64,000 nt of DNA from Schauerella fraxinea (GCA_030849945.1 JAVDKK010000001.1:372001-436000), one strand, 5' to 3'. Positions 42,808 through 51,599 are shown, numbered from the stretch's first letter. Notes: a model not told the origin generated them from the letters alone. Numbers and translations are program-made.

Positions 42808-43499
42808 GCAATTCGATTGCCATCGTCGACTACGGCATGGGCAACTTTCACTCGGTGGCCCGCGCGTTGCGCGCCGCCGCGCCCGATGCCGACATCCAGA
42901 TCTGCAATGACCCCGAAGGCATCCTCGCGGCCGACCGCGTGGTATTTCCCGGTCAAGGCGCCATGGCCGATTGCATGCGCACGCTCAACGAATCGGGCCT
43001 GCGCGACGCCGTGACCCAGGCCGCGCGCAACAAGCCGCTGCTGGGTGTGTGCGTGGGCGAGCAAATGCTGTTCGACGCCAGCGAAGAAGGCGATACCGCC
43101 TGCCTCGGCATTTTCCCCGGCGTGGTGCGCCGCTTCGACGGCCCGCAATTCGCCTCCCGTTTGCTCGCCGACAACGTTGCGTTGAGCACCGGCACGGGCA
43201 CGCCCGACGCCGTGGACGAACGTCTGAAAGTGCCGCACATGGGCTGGAACCGCGTGCGGCAAACCCGCGCCCATCCGCTGTGGGAAGGCATTCCAGACAA
43301 CACGCATTTCTACTTCGTGCACAGCTACTACGCCGCGCCCACCGACCCCGCCCTGACCGTGGGCGAATCGGATTATGGTTATCTGTTTACCTGCGCGGTC
43401 GCGGCCGACAACATCTTCGCCGTCCAGTTTCACCCCGAGAAAAGCGCCGACCACGGTTTGCGCCTGTACCGTAATTTTGTAGACTGGCAGCCGGCCTGA
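42804..43499 (+). CDS. hisH: Imidazole glycerol phosphate synthase, glutaminase subunit
   Basis: HisH hydrolyses glutamine and feeds ammonia to HisF. The GTG start at 42804 overlaps the hisB stop and gives 231 residues beginning SNSIAIVDYGMGN. The class I amidotransferase triad is visible: nucleophile Cys in LLGVCVGEQML, and His-x-Glu in VQFHPEKS. The family length is about 200-215 residues, so this is slightly longer. Confidence 0.96.
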   Translation: MSNSIAIVDYGMGNFHSVARALRAAAPDADIQICNDPEGILAADRVVFPGQGAMADCMRTLNESGLRDAVTQAARNKPLLGVCVGEQMLFDASEEGDTACLGIFPGVVRRFDGPQFASRLLADNVALSTGTGTPDAVDERLKVPHMGWNRVRQTRAHPLWEGIPDNTHFYFVHSYYAAPTDPALTVGESDYGYLFTCAVAADNIFAVQFHPEKSADHGLRLYRNFVDWQPA

Positions 43500-43554
43500 G
43501 CATTTCCGCTCGACCGGCATCTCCTTTTTCTCCTCTTCATCTCCGCTATTGACC

Positions 43555-44298
43555 ATGCTGCTGATCCCCGCCATCGACCTCAAAGACGGACGCTGCGTTC
43601 GCTTGCGCCAGGGTGACCTGGAAGATGCTACGGTGTTCTCCGAAGACCCTGCCGCGATGGCCTCGCTCTGGCTTGAGCGCGGTGCCCGCCGTTTGCATCT
43701 GGTCGACCTGAACGGCGCCGTGGCCGGCAAGCCCAAGAACGAAGCGCAAATTCGCGCCATCGTTGACGCCGTGGGCGACGACATCCCTGTGCAGATCGGC
43801 GGCGGTATCCGCGACCTCGACACCATCGAGCGCTATCTGGACAGCGGCATCACCTACGTCATCATCGGCACGGCCGCCGTGAAGAACCCAGGCTTCCTGC
43901 ACGACGCCTGTGGCGCGTTTCCCGGCAGCATCATCGTTGGCCTGGACGCGCGTGACGGCAAAGTCGCCACCGACGGCTGGAGCAAGCTCACCCGCCACGA
44001 CGTGCTCGATCTGGCCAGAAAGTTCGAAGACTACGGCTGCGAAGGCATCATCTATACCGACATCGGCCGCGACGGCATGCTGTCGGGCGTGAACGTCGAA
44101 GCCACCGTCAAACTGGCGCAGCACGTGCGTATCCCCATTTTTGCCTCGGGCGGTATCGCCGGCATGCAAGATATCGAAGCGCTCTGCGCCGTGGCCGAAG
44201 AAGGCATCGAAGGCGCCATCCTGGGCCGCAGCATCTACGAAGGCACGCTCGATTTCGCCGCCGCGCAAACGCGCGCCGACGAGCTGACCCAATCATGA
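43555..44298 (+). CDS. hisA: ProFAR isomerase (HisA)
   Basis: HisA isomerises ProFAR to PRFAR. The start is placed at the ATG at 43555 (MLLIPAIDLKDGRCVRL), two codons after an in-frame TTG. The 247-residue (beta-alpha)8 barrel has both catalytic aspartates, in PAIDLKDG and YTDIGRDGMLSG, and phosphate-binding QIGGGIRDL. A 55-base pyrimidine-rich gap separates it from hisH. Confidence 0.97.
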   Translation: MLLIPAIDLKDGRCVRLRQGDLEDATVFSEDPAAMASLWLERGARRLHLVDLNGAVAGKPKNEAQIRAIVDAVGDDIPVQIGGGIRDLDTIERYLDSGITYVIIGTAAVKNPGFLHDACGAFPGSIIVGLDARDGKVATDGWSKLTRHDVLDLARKFEDYGCEGIIYTDIGRDGMLSGVNVEATVKLAQHVRIPIFASGGIAGMQDIEALCAVAEEGIEGAILGRSIYEGTLDFAAAQTRADELTQS

Positions 44299-45110
44299 CA
44301 AACGCCGCACCGGCGGTCAGCGCCGCCGCGTCCGGCGCCCTCACCCGCCGCATCATCCCCTGCCTGGACGTGACGGCGGGGCGCGTGGTCAAGGGCGTCA
44401 ATTTCGTCAACCTGGTCGATGCCGGCGATCCGATCGAGATCGCGCGCAAGTACAACGAGCAAGGCGCCGACGAGCTGACGTTCCTGGACATCACCGCTAC
44501 CAGCGATGGCCGCGATCTGATCCTCCCGATCATCGAAGCCGTCGCCTCGCAGATCTTCATTCCGCTGACGGTGGGTGGTGGCGTGCGCCAGGTGTCCGAT
44601 ATCCAACGCCTGCTCAACGCCGGCGCCGACAAGATCAGCATCAACAGCGCCGCCGTTGCCAATCCCGAACTCGTGCGTGCCGCAGCCGACTATCACGGCT
44701 CGCAGTGCATCGTGGTCGCCATCGACGCCCGTCGCACCTCCAAGCCGGGCGAGCCCGATCACTGGGAAGTGTTCACGCACGGTGGCCGCAAAGCTACCGG
44801 CCTCGACGCCGTGGCCTGGGCGCGCCGCATGGCCGCCTATGGCGCCGGTGAAATCCTGCTCACCAGCATGGATCGCGACGGCACCAAATCGGGCTTCGAC
44901 CTGGCGCTCACGCGCGCCGTATCCGATGCCGTGCCGGTTCCGGTCATCGCCTCGGGCGGTGTCGGCGGACTCGAGCATCTGGCAGAAGGCGTGACCACCG
45001 GCCGCGCCAGCGCCGTGTTGGCGGCCAGCATTTTTCACTACGGCACCCACACCGTGCGCGAAGCCAAAGCCTTCATGGCCGAACGCGGCATTTCGGTAAG
45101 GATGGATTGA
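44295..45110 (+). CDS. hisF: Imidazole glycerol phosphate synthase, cyclase subunit
   Basis: HisF pairs with HisH to convert PRFAR to imidazole glycerol phosphate and AICAR. The 271-residue barrel has catalytic aspartates in RIIPCLDVTAGRVVKG and SMDRDGTKSGFD. The N-terminus has about 15 extra Ala-rich residues compared with E. coli HisF. It overlaps hisA by 4 bases and is followed by hisI after one base. Confidence 0.97.
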   Translation: MTNAAPAVSAAASGALTRRIIPCLDVTAGRVVKGVNFVNLVDAGDPIEIARKYNEQGADELTFLDITATSDGRDLILPIIEAVASQIFIPLTVGGGVRQVSDIQRLLNAGADKISINSAAVANPELVRAAADYHGSQCIVVAIDARRTSKPGEPDHWEVFTHGGRKATGLDAVAWARRMAAYGAGEILLTSMDRDGTKSGFDLALTRAVSDAVPVPVIASGGVGGLEHLAEGVTTGRASAVLAASIFHYGTHTVREAKAFMAERGISVRMD

Positions 45111-45111
45111 T

Positions 45112-45516
45112 ATGTCGAGCACCCAACCCTGGATCGCCGAGGTTGTCTTCGATGCCGACGGCCTGATCCCCGCCATCGCCCAGGACGCCGGCAACGGCCA
45201 GATCCTGATGGTGGCCTGGATGAATCGCGACGCGCTGGAAGAAACTGCGTCCACCGGGCGTGCGGTGTACTGGTCGCGCTCGCGCAAGCGCCTGTGGCGC
45301 AAGGGCGAAGAGTCGGGCCACGTTCAGCAAGTGCACGACATCCGCCTGGATTGCGACGGCGACGTCATTCTGCTCAAGGTGGAACAAATCGGTGGCATTG
45401 CGTGTCACACGGGACGTGCGAGCTGTTTTTTCCGCAGTCTCGACGGCCAAAGCGACAACGCTGTCTGGAAAACCACCGATCCCGTCCTGAAAGACCCGGA
45501 ATTGATCTACAAATGA
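45112..45516 (+). CDS. hisI: Phosphoribosyl-AMP cyclohydrolase
   Basis: HisI opens the adenine ring of phosphoribosyl-AMP. The 134-residue protein is the stand-alone form, separate from HisE. Zinc and magnesium ligands appear in RLDCDGDVIL and GIACHTGRASCF. Its stop overlaps the hisE start (ATGA). Confidence 0.96.
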   Translation: MSSTQPWIAEVVFDADGLIPAIAQDAGNGQILMVAWMNRDALEETASTGRAVYWSRSRKRLWRKGEESGHVQQVHDIRLDCDGDVILLKVEQIGGIACHTGRASCFFRSLDGQSDNAVWKTTDPVLKDPELIYK

Positions 45517-45863
45517 GCACGTTGAGCCCCTACGGCGACGATATTCTGAAGCGCGTCGCCGACACCCTGGCCACGCGCCGTCCCGACCAGGGCGGCGACC
45601 CCGCCACGTCTTATGTGGCGAAACTGCTCGCCAAGGGTCCGGATTCGTTCCTGAAGAAGATCGGCGAAGAAAGCACCGAGCTCGTGATGGCCGCCAAAGA
45701 CGGCGTGCCGGAACGCATCATCAGCGAAACCGCGGATCTGTGGTTTCATTGTCTCGTAGCATTGACTCACTACAATCTGCGGCCCGAAGCGGTGTTGGCC
45801 GAGCTGGCCCGCCGCGAAGGACTCTCCGGACTCGAAGAAAAGGCCCGCAGAACCCCCGACTGA
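45513..45863 (+). CDS. hisE: Phosphoribosyl-ATP pyrophosphatase
   Basis: HisE removes pyrophosphate from phosphoribosyl-ATP. The start at 45513 overlaps the hisI stop by 4 bases and gives 116 residues. The MazG-like all-alpha fold shows the conserved KIGEESTELVMAAKDG and ETADLWFHCLVAL. It ends the his gene run; tatA follows after 144 bases. Confidence 0.96.
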   Translation: MSTLSPYGDDILKRVADTLATRRPDQGGDPATSYVAKLLAKGPDSFLKKIGEESTELVMAAKDGVPERIISETADLWFHCLVALTHYNLRPEAVLAELARREGLSGLEEKARRTPD

Positions 45864-45890
45864 GATCGTGTATCCCGGTCGGGAAATCAC

Positions 45891-45911
45891 CCACCGGCTT
45901 CATACCGGTGG
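45891..45911. other. Hairpin between hisE and tatA
   Basis: CCACCGG and CCGGTGG form a 7-bp stem with a 7-base loop, with no T-run after it. A possible -10-like TAGAAT follows at 45917-45922, so the tat genes may have their own weak promoter. Confidence 0.35.
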
Positions 45912-46007
45912 CGAGAGTAGAATGTTTGGTAATTCCACCGTAACGGCGGTCCGCGTTTTCGAGTAAAACGTCGCGGCTCCCACGCATGATATCCACGGAG
46001 AACCGTC

Positions 46008-46241
46008 ATGGGTAGTTTCAGCATTTGGCATTGGTTGATCGTTCTGGTGATCGTGGCGCTGATTTTCGGCACCAAAAAGCTGCGTAACGTCGGCGGCGAT
46101 CTCGGTGGCGCGGTCAAAGGATTCAAAGACGGCATGCGCGAAGCCAATAGCGATGCCGACGCAAAGCACGATCCGGTCACGCATCAGCGCGTCGCCGACG
46201 ACACGATCGACGTTCAGGCCCGCGAAAAGAACAAATCGTGA
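46008..46241 (+). CDS. tatA: Sec-independent protein translocase TatA
   Basis: TatA forms the pore component of the twin-arginine export system. The 77-residue protein has an N-terminal helix (SIWHWLIVLVIVALIFGTKKL) followed by the amphipathic helix with GGDLGGAVKGFKDGM, as in all TatA proteins. It is followed by tatB after 69 bases. Clear cargo in this window is the Rieske protein PetA. Confidence 0.95.
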   Translation: MGSFSIWHWLIVLVIVALIFGTKKLRNVGGDLGGAVKGFKDGMREANSDADAKHDPVTHQRVADDTIDVQAREKNKS

Positions 46242-46310
46242 GTTTGAGGGGCGCGCGCCTGCACGGCGGCGCCCGTTGATCGTTTCCCTCCCTTTTCATA
46301 CGGCCGTCGC

Positions 46311-47228
46311 ATGTTTGATGTCAGTTTCACCGAACTGATGGTGATCGGCGTGATTGCGCTGATCGTCATCGGTCCGGAACGTTTGCCCAAGGTCGCCCGC
46401 ACCGTGGGCCATTTGCTTGGGCGTGCCCAGCGTTACGTCAGCGACGTCAAAGGCGATATCAAGCGCGAGATCGAGCTCGACGAGCTGCGCAAGTTCAAAA
46501 CCGAGATGGAAGACGCCGCGCAAACGGTCAATACCTCGTTGCGCGATACGGAAGCGACCATCCGCAAGTCCGGTACCGATCTACGCAGCGAGCTCGACGC
46601 CACTGCGCGCGACGCCGCCTCGGCCGTGAAGGGCGATGGCGCCGCCACACCCGGCGCGTTGTCGAACGACGCGACCTCACCCTCTGTTGCTACCCCCGAT
46701 CCGCTCGTGCCGTCGACCACGCTGCCGTTGACCGACGCGCCTGCAGTGACTGCAGTGACTACCGATTCCGACGTTGCGCATGCGCCTGCGGCGATCAGCC
46801 CGACGGCCGCCATGCCCAGTGCGCATGATGGCAGTGAGCCTGTCGCACCCGCGGCATCCGGCATCGAACCGGTCAAGACACCGGTTGCCGCACCTGCAGC
46901 GGAATCCGTGTCGCCCGGGTCCGCCCCAGTGACCACCCCGTCCACGACTGGGGCGAATACGCCCGCACCCGCACCCTCGCCGACGGCTCACGCGGTAGCG
47001 CCCGCACCCGCCAAGCCTGCGGCGGCGCCAGTTGCGACCAGCGTGTCGCCTATTGCCGCCATGCCGCCGATCGAAGCACCCGCCCACGACACCGCGTCGA
47101 CCCCTCCTGCACAAGCAGGCAGCCCTGCCCCGTCCGTGGCGACGACGCCCGCCACCGAACTCAAACCTGCCTCTGCTGCACCCGTCGCCGACGCGAAAAC
47201 GCCCCCCTCGAGCGGAGCTGCATCGTGA
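46311..47228 (+). CDS. tatB: Sec-independent protein translocase TatB with long C-terminal tail
   Basis: TatB binds TatC and receives twin-arginine signal peptides. The N-terminal helix and amphipathic segment (FTELMVIGVIALIVIGPERL, then VARTVGHLLGRAQRYV) are typical. At 305 residues it is much longer than E. coli TatB (171): after about residue 110 the sequence is a low-complexity Pro/Ala/Thr/Ser-rich tail, probably disordered in the cytoplasm. It overlaps tatC by 4 bases. Confidence 0.93.
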   Translation: MFDVSFTELMVIGVIALIVIGPERLPKVARTVGHLLGRAQRYVSDVKGDIKREIELDELRKFKTEMEDAAQTVNTSLRDTEATIRKSGTDLRSELDATARDAASAVKGDGAATPGALSNDATSPSVATPDPLVPSTTLPLTDAPAVTAVTTDSDVAHAPAAISPTAAMPSAHDGSEPVAPAASGIEPVKTPVAAPAAESVSPGSAPVTTPSTTGANTPAPAPSPTAHAVAPAPAKPAAAPVATSVSPIAAMPPIEAPAHDTASTPPAQAGSPAPSVATTPATELKPASAAPVADAKTPPSSGAAS

Positions 47229-48010
47229 GCGCGCAAGACACGCCTGAAGAAGGCCAGCAAGACAGCTTCATGTCGCACCTGATCGAGTTGCGTCTGCGCC
47301 TCATGTGGGCCGTGGGCAGCGTCGTGGCGGTGTTCATCGTGCTGTTCATCTATCCTGGCGCATCGGTGATCTATGACGTGCTGGCGCAGCCCATGCTGGC
47401 TTCGTTGCCGCAAGGCACCCGCATGATCGCCACCGGCGTGATCACACCGTTCATGGTGCCGGTCAAGGTCACGATGATGGCGGCATTCATCGTGGCGCTG
47501 CCGATCGTGCTGTATCAGGCTTGGGCGTTCGTTGCGCCCGGACTGTACAAGCACGAGAAGCAACTTGCGATGCCGTTGATCGTATCGAGCACGCTGCTGT
47601 TTATCGCGGGCATGGCGTTTTGCTATTTCTTCGTCTTCAAGACAGTGTTTCATTTCATCGCCAGCTTCGCGCCGCAGTCGATTACGCCCGCGCCGGATAT
47701 CGAGGCCTACCTGAGCTTCGTGATGACGATGTTCCTCGCCTTCGGCATCACGTTCGAAGTGCCGGTCGTCGTCGTATTGCTGGTGCGTACGGGGCTGGTC
47801 ACCGTCGAAAAGCTGGCCGCTTCGCGTGGCTACGTGATCGTGGGCGCGTTCGTGATCGCAGCGGTCGTCACGCCTCCAGACGTGGTGAGCCAGTTCATGC
47901 TGGCCGTGCCGTTGTGCCTGCTGTTTGAGGTAGGCCTGATCTTTGGACGAATGATCAAACCCCGCAGTCGCAGCGATGCGGATGCCGCGGAGATCGCCAA
48001 ACGCGATTAG
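47225..48010 (+). CDS. tatC: Sec-independent protein translocase TatC
   Basis: TatC is the six-helix signal-peptide receptor of the Tat system. The GTG start at 47225 overlaps the tatB stop. The 261-residue protein has the conserved FMSHLIELRLRL segment near the start, PFMVPVKVTM, and FVAPGLYKHEK with the conserved Glu downstream. It is the last tat gene and is followed by a terminator 115 bases later. Confidence 0.96.
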   Translation: MSAQDTPEEGQQDSFMSHLIELRLRLMWAVGSVVAVFIVLFIYPGASVIYDVLAQPMLASLPQGTRMIATGVITPFMVPVKVTMMAAFIVALPIVLYQAWAFVAPGLYKHEKQLAMPLIVSSTLLFIAGMAFCYFFVFKTVFHFIASFAPQSITPAPDIEAYLSFVMTMFLAFGITFEVPVVVVLLVRTGLVTVEKLAASRGYVIVGAFVIAAVVTPPDVVSQFMLAVPLCLLFEVGLIFGRMIKPRSRSDADAAEIAKRD

Positions 48011-48040
48011 GGCCATCATGGCCGCGACTGCAGCCCTGGC

Positions 48041-48075
48041 GCAACGCTATTGTCGCAACGCTATTGTCGCAACGC
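48041..48075. repeat. 14-bp tandem repeat, 2.5 copies
   Basis: GCAACGCTATTGTC occurs twice in tandem (48041-48054, 48055-48068), followed by the first 7 bases of a third copy. It lies in the untranslated region after tatC. Confidence 0.85.
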
Positions 48076-48125
48076 GACCGCGGCAACCTGCCGCGCCAAC
48101 CGGGATCACATTGCCACTCGTGCAC

Positions 48126-48148
48126 ACGCCGCCTTCGGGCGGCGTTTT
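48126..48148 (+). terminator. Rho-independent terminator after tatC
   Basis: ACGCCGCC pairs with GGCGGCGT through a stable TTCG tetraloop, followed by TTT then G. This is a good terminator for tatABC, 68 bases before the next gene. Confidence 0.85.
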
Positions 48149-48215
48149 GCATTCCAGACATATCCGGGACTGATTCACCCTTGAGCGCACGGGCGATGTA
48201 ATCCTACATTGCCAT

Positions 48216-48689
48216 ATGACGTTAGCAACTCGCTTGAGCGCCCGGATGCGTTGGCGCGGCATCACCAGCCAGCAGGAACTCTCCCGAATGTCCGGAGTGT
48301 CGCAGTCCTGCATTCATCGAATTCTCACGCTTGGCGACGGCTACAGTCCCAAGCGCAGTACGCTGCTCGCCTTGGCCCGCGCGCTGGATACGACGGCGGT
48401 GTGGCTCAGCGACGGGATCGAGTTTGCCAATCCGATGCCGCAACCGTCGCGCACCAGCGTGATGTTGAACGACGCTTGCAGCGGTACCGGATGCGCGGAT
48501 AGCGCCTATCCAACCGCGGCATCGGCTGCCGCATTGCCCATTACCCGGCTCGATCGCGAGCGTGCGGAGATCGATCGATTGGTGCGCATGCTGACGCCGG
48601 CCGAGCGCAGCGCATTGCTGACTCTCGTACGATCGATCGCCAAAGGCGGTGCGTACGACGCGCGTTCCACGTCGTCATCGTCGTTGTAG
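48216..48689 (+). CDS. XRE-family helix-turn-helix regulator
   Basis: This 157-residue protein has an N-terminal helix-turn-helix of the Cro/CI type (QQELSRMSGVSQSCIHRILT ... LLALARALDTTAVWLSDG). The C-terminal half has a linker and a charged helix (ITRLDRERAEIDRLVRMLT) but no LexA-type peptidase. Its layout resembles phage-type repressors that have lost the peptidase domain. No phage genes are near. The target is unknown; it stands alone between tatC and the DegS-like gene. Confidence 0.82.
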   Translation: MTLATRLSARMRWRGITSQQELSRMSGVSQSCIHRILTLGDGYSPKRSTLLALARALDTTAVWLSDGIEFANPMPQPSRTSVMLNDACSGTGCADSAYPTAASAAALPITRLDRERAEIDRLVRMLTPAERSALLTLVRSIAKGGAYDARSTSSSSL

Positions 48690-48775
48690 GGGGCGACAGT
48701 ACCTGTGGCATTCACGCATGGATCGCGCACCTCCGCTCGCCTCGCATCAGTGCATTCAAAGCCGACGATACGCCA

Positions 48776-49936
48776 TCAATTGGGACGTGTGGGCCGCGTG
48801 CCGACCTTCACGCGAATCGTGCGTTCCTTGCCGGCGCGAATCACGGCCAACTCGGCCGTATAGCCCGGCGGCAATGCCGCAATCATCGACAACATCGAAG
48901 TGGTGTCGCGCACCCGCGTGCTCTCGATCGCGATCACGATATCGCCCACCCGCACACCCGCCCGGCCAGCCGGACCTTCACGTATGACGCCCGCGATGAT
49001 CACGCCCTGGCGATCCGCCAGTTTGAACGAGCGCATCAGCTCGGCGGTGATGTCTTGCGGCTCCACGCCCAGCCAACCGCGTTTGACCGAACCGTTGGCC
49101 ACGATCTCTTCCATGATGCTGTGCGCGGCGTCGATGGGAATGGCAAAGCCGATGCCCAGCGATCCCCCCGAAGGCGAGTAGATGGCCGTGTTGATGCCGA
49201 TCACGCGGCCCTGTGTGTCGACAAGTGCCCCGCCTGAATTGCCCGGGTTGATGGCGGCATCGGTCTGAATGAAATTCTCATACGTGTTGATGCCCAGCCG
49301 GTTGCGCCCGAGTGCCGAGATAATGCCTTGCGTCGTGGTCTGACCCACGCCGAAGGGGTTACCGATGGCCAGCACCACATCGCCCACACGCGACTCTCGA
49401 TTGCGCGCCAGCGTGGCCAGGGGCAACGGTGCATCGGTCTCGGGAAGCTTCAATACTGCCAGATCGGTTTCGGGGTCAGCCCCCACCACCTTGGCGGTCA
49501 AAGCGCGGCCATCAGCCAGCGCCACCTCGATCGAATCGGCCGCCTCGACCACGTGATAGTTGGTGAGCACGTAGCCTTCGGCATTGATGATCACGCCCGA
49601 TCCCAGGCTGGTCGACGAATGGTGGCGCGGCGCGTCCGGCATCTGCCCCAGATACTGTCGCAGGATCGGATCGCCGGGTAGCGGTGTGCTGGGTAGATTG
49701 ACCGTTTTAGTGGTGTAGACGTTGACGACCGAGGGCGCCGCCAGCGCCACCGCGCTCGCATAGGACGTGACATTGACCGCCCCCCCGGGTATCGCGATCG
49801 GCGCCGGCGCCACGCCCGTTTCCGGAAGCGCGACCACTTGTGGGCCGACCCACTGCGGCCGCAGGGTCGAGACCACGAATAGAATGGCAAGACACACGGT
49901 GACCGCTTGCGCGAAGATCAGCCAGTAGCGGCGCAT
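48776..49936 (-). CDS. DegS/AlgW-like membrane-anchored serine protease with one PDZ domain
   Basis: This 386-residue HtrA-family protease has an N-terminal anchor (about residues 4-24), a trypsin-like domain and a single PDZ domain (about residues 280-375). The catalytic triad is intact: His128 in LTNYHVV, Asp158 in PETDLAVL and Ser234 in NPGNSGGAL. One PDZ and a membrane anchor match DegS or AlgW, which cut anti-sigma factors under envelope stress, rather than two-PDZ DegP. Its start codon lies only 20 bases from the divergent nif3 start. Confidence 0.93.
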   Translation of the reverse strand: MRRYWLIFAQAVTVCLAILFVVSTLRPQWVGPQVVALPETGVAPAPIAIPGGAVNVTSYASAVALAAPSVVNVYTTKTVNLPSTPLPGDPILRQYLGQMPDAPRHHSSTSLGSGVIINAEGYVLTNYHVVEAADSIEVALADGRALTAKVVGADPETDLAVLKLPETDAPLPLATLARNRESRVGDVVLAIGNPFGVGQTTTQGIISALGRNRLGINTYENFIQTDAAINPGNSGGALVDTQGRVIGINTAIYSPSGGSLGIGFAIPIDAAHSIMEEIVANGSVKRGWLGVEPQDITAELMRSFKLADRQGVIIAGVIREGPAGRAGVRVGDIVIAIESTRVRDTTSMLSMIAALPPGYTAELAVIRAGKERTIRVKVGTRPTRPN

Positions 49937-49956
49937 GTTTCCAACCAGGCAGGAAG

Positions 49957-50733
49957 ATGAAAGACGTTACCGCACAAGACCTCGCACGCTGGCTCGATGC
50001 CACGCTGGCCAGCACGCGTTTCAAGGACTACTGTCCCAACGGCTTGCAAGTCGAAGGCAAGCCCACGATCCGCCGCATCGTGACGGGCGTGACCGCAAGC
50101 GAAGCGCTGTTGCGTGAAGCGATCGCGCACGACGCCGACGCGGTGCTCGTGCACCACGGCTGGTTCTGGAAAAACGAAGATCCCCGCGTGCGCGGCCCCC
50201 GCCGCACCCGGCTGGCGCTGACCTTGGCGCATGATCTGAATCTGTTCGCCTATCATCTTCCCCTCGATGCCCACCCCACGCTGGGCAACAACGCTCAACT
50301 GGCGCGCATACTGGGCTTGGAGCCGCTGCGCGACGATGCGGGTAACCCGCTGTTATGTGGTCCCGATAATCTGATCTGGCTGGGCACCGCGCCCGGCCTG
50401 AACACGCTGGCCGACTTGCAGCATCGCGTGGCCCAACGTCTCGCCCGCCCCCCCCTGGTGATAGGCGACCCCAACCTGCCGCTTGGCCGTATCGCATGGT
50501 GCACTGGCGGCGCGCAAACCATGATGGCCGACGCCCTCGATGCAGGCGCTACCGTCTACCTCACCGGCGAAGCGTCCGAGCAAACGACCCATCTCGCGCG
50601 CGAAACCGGCACCGGCTTCATTGGTGCCGGACATCACGCCACTGAGCGCTACGGCGCCCAGGCACTGGGGGACGCCGTCGCGGCGCAATTCGGCGTTGAA
50701 GTCATCTTTATCGATGTCGACAATCCGGTCTGA
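49957..50733 (+). CDS. Nif3-like dinuclear metal-centre hexameric protein
   Basis: This 258-residue protein belongs to the NIF3/GTP cyclohydrolase I type 2-like family. The typical motifs are RFKDYCPNGLQVEG, ADAVLVHHGWFW with metal-binding histidines, LPLDAHPTLGNN, and the C-terminal GAGHHATERYGAQALG. The biochemical role of this family is unsettled. It is divergent from the DegS-like gene. Confidence 0.94.
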   Translation: MKDVTAQDLARWLDATLASTRFKDYCPNGLQVEGKPTIRRIVTGVTASEALLREAIAHDADAVLVHHGWFWKNEDPRVRGPRRTRLALTLAHDLNLFAYHLPLDAHPTLGNNAQLARILGLEPLRDDAGNPLLCGPDNLIWLGTAPGLNTLADLQHRVAQRLARPPLVIGDPNLPLGRIAWCTGGAQTMMADALDAGATVYLTGEASEQTTHLARETGTGFIGAGHHATERYGAQALGDAVAAQFGVEVIFIDVDNPV

Positions 50734-50958
50734 TCATCATTGCATCCACCTCAGGGCTACTGGACCCGCATGAATGCTCGACATGACTCACATTGATGAT
50801 CGACCTGATCTGCGTTATCGCTCGACCGGCGAAGCACGCCGAAGCGCACATCCCAACGCGGTTTCAATCGAAAAAAGCACTTGGGCTCGACCGAAAGCCC
50901 CCTAACCGCCCGCCACTGTGGCGCACAGGCAACAGTGGCAGGTTTGATTCCTACCCGA

Positions 50959-51462
50959 TTACGGGGTCAGCGGACGACCGGCAACCGGGGCTGCAGGCGT
51001 ACCCGTTGCCGGCACTGCCACCACCGTATTGCGGTTTTGCAACGAATCGCGGATTTCGCGCAGCAGCACCACATCTTCGGCCGGCGCCTTCGGCGCAGCT
51101 TCGACTTCCGACTTGCGGCGAGCCGAGTTCACGAGCTTGACCATCCAGAAAATGATGAAGGCCAACAACACGAAGTTGATGAGGATCGTGACGAAATTAC
51201 CCCAGGCGAACAGCACCGCGCCGGCTTTGGTGAGATCGTCGTACGTCATGGCGCCGGCGTATCCCTCGGGCATTCGCAGCACAATGAACTTGTTCGAGAA
51301 ATCGACCGCTCCACCGATCAGAAAGTTGACGACCGGCATCACAACGTCTTTGACCAATGAGTTCACGATCTGCCCAAACGCAGCGCCGATGATGACACCG
51401 ACGGCGAGATCGATCACATTGCCTTTGACGGCAAAGTCGCGGAATTCCTTAACGAAGGCCAT
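50959..51462 (-). CDS. mscL: Large-conductance mechanosensitive channel
   Basis: MscL opens under membrane tension to protect against hypo-osmotic shock. The start at 51462 (MAFVKEFRDFAVKGNVIDL) has AGGAG upstream, and the frame is open further 5' without family sequence. The 167-residue protein has two helices, including the pore helix GVIIGAAFGQIVNSLVKDVV. The C-terminal helix LLREIRDSLQNRN is followed by an extra Pro/Ala-rich tail of about 20 residues. It is divergent from petA. Confidence 0.96.
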   Translation of the reverse strand: MAFVKEFRDFAVKGNVIDLAVGVIIGAAFGQIVNSLVKDVVMPVVNFLIGGAVDFSNKFIVLRMPEGYAGAMTYDDLTKAGAVLFAWGNFVTILINFVLLAFIIFWMVKLVNSARRKSEVEAAPKAPAEDVVLLREIRDSLQNRNTVVAVPATGTPAAPVAGRPLTP

Positions 51463-51503
51463 AAGTGCTCCTGTGTATGACGTTGCCCACGGCGGGCTCA
51501 AGC

Positions 51504-51509
51504 TATAAT
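51504..51509 (+). promoter_or_regulatory. Candidate -10 box for petABC
   Basis: A perfect TATAAT lies 91 bases upstream of petA; TTGCCC lies 15 bases before it as a possible -35. This would give a leader of about 80 bases. Confidence 0.5.
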
Positions 51510-51599
51510 ACGCGGTTGTAGAGTAGTTAAAAATCCCAGCAAAACGGATGCAGTACGCCGGAGCACCTAGCATCTTGGCCGCATCGCAAAGGAAAGAGG

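Noticed and set aside
50912..50939. Inverted repeat GCCACTGT/ACAGTGGC between nif3 and mscL as a terminator
   Set aside because: It has an 8-bp stem but a 12-base loop and no T-run on either strand, so there is not enough support to call it a terminator.
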